Below the pieces are notes generated by a model. The model made no database searches. It was not told the DNA's origin and worked only from the letters and a program-made list of their open reading frames with translations. Shown here in pieces: positions 63,448 through 64,000 of a DNA stretch of 64,000 bases; position 1 is the first letter of the stretch, and each line of letters starts with the position of its first letter. A program made the translations under genes and the position numbers. The stretch spans positions 4,774,001 through 4,838,000 of the forward strand of contig NC_056408.1 in NCBI RefSeq assembly GCF_905147365.1, given 5' to 3'. Origin of the DNA: Aricia agestis. Its lineage: Eukaryota; Arthropoda; Insecta; Lepidoptera; Lycaenidae.

Positions 63448-64000
63448 GCGTTAAGAGCTCCAGTTACCTATTGTCAAATTTCCAATATAAAGGCTAATAT
63501 TGACAGAGACCCTACCTACATGCGTCGGGTTTCGCTGAGTGACAATAATATATTGACACACGTCGAAGGTGAGATCGTAGTACCTGTAATAAAATTAACG
63601 AGACATAGGTTTTTCATACTTTTTATATATTTTTTATTTTATCTATTAAATACAGTAACAGGCTACAGACTTTGGAGATCATTGAAATGATAGGCAGATA
63701 TTTCTATAAATGAAACTACCAGATCTTCAAATCTCACTGAAATATAATATTTAAAAAATGCGTGTTCACAAAATCAACATCTAGCTTGTCGCTAGCCATA
63801 ATAATTTTTTACCAATTTGTCAACCAACTGTCTTCCGTACATTCTTTCCCTCTCCAGCCTTAAAATATAATATAAGCAATAGTGTCATAGACTACAAACT
63901 AAAATTATCAGATTTAAATAACGATCATTAATATTAATTAAAATTAAGCTCGCAGGTGCGACAGAGACGCCACACCACCCCCCCACGGAGAAAGCAAACC
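63448..64000. other. Unassigned right edge
   Basis: AT-rich to 63940, then a GC-rich last 50 bases (GCTCGCAGGTGCGACAGAGA, CACCCCCCCACGG) that may start another element or an exon cut by the window edge. Confidence 0.3.

Overview
The window is a repeat-saturated, AT-rich stretch of an animal nuclear genome, almost certainly a moth or butterfly (Lepidoptera). The inference rests on repeat content recognised from memory, not on a database search: the G-rich SINE whose tail begins GGGGGCAAACGAGCAAACGG, tRNA-derived SINEs, many short CTAG-ended Helitron-like elements, hAT/TTAA/TTA-flanked MITEs, and R1-type and CR1/Jockey-type LINE fragments. No rRNA, true tRNA gene, CRISPR array or intact conserved host protein-coding gene was found, and almost all long open frames are shadows or parts of transposable elements.

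Layout. 1-9.7 kb: AT-rich unassigned DNA with MITEs, tRNA-derived SINE pieces, small Helitrons and one SINE. 10.1-12.3 kb: a complete LINE-like insertion with a 14-bp target-site duplication that carries only ORF1 (zinc knuckles, one frameshift) and no reverse transcriptase. 12.5-21.3 kb: a large hAT-like element, three inverted-repeat MITEs, a CR1/Jockey-type LINE 3' end split by a MITE that carries its own small ORF, and the first TTAA-flanked elements. 21.5-28 kb: dispersed repeats, a TTAA element inside a SINE, a Helitron and nested hAT/MITE insertions. 28-35 kb: a MULE-like inverted-repeat element (9-bp TSD) swollen by a Helitron, a foldback element and a 5'-truncated R1-type LINE, followed by a hAT-inside-hAT nest and a Helitron whose 5' end is tandemly amplified with a (TA)54 tract. 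35-45 kb: Helitrons, a TTAA element, a tight same-strand cluster of four SINEs and a TTA-flanked MITE. 45-48 kb: nested hAT elements and a Helitron inside a Helitron, bracketed by GC-rich tandem repeats. 49.7-50.6 kb: decayed THAP/DDE transposase facing a decayed SWIM zinc-finger gene. 53.6-54.2 kb: a 647-bp LTR element (TRIM) with two identical 173-bp LTRs. 56-58.4 kb: a hAT element containing a long foldback, then a LINE tail interrupted by a 47-bp-arm palindrome.

58.4-64 kb carries far fewer repeats. It holds a TATA/initiator pair, a consensus splice donor, a splice acceptor and a 41-codon frame starting MGNCLG, which together form a tentative unrecognised host gene, and a roughly 0.5-kb diverged tandem duplication.

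The elements have little joint function. The value of the window is the chronology and partnerships that can be read directly: a SINE sharing the 3' end of a LINE, insertion sites proven by duplicated target bases, and non-autonomous elements (half-LINE, TRIM, MITEs, short Helitrons) outnumbering any autonomous relative.
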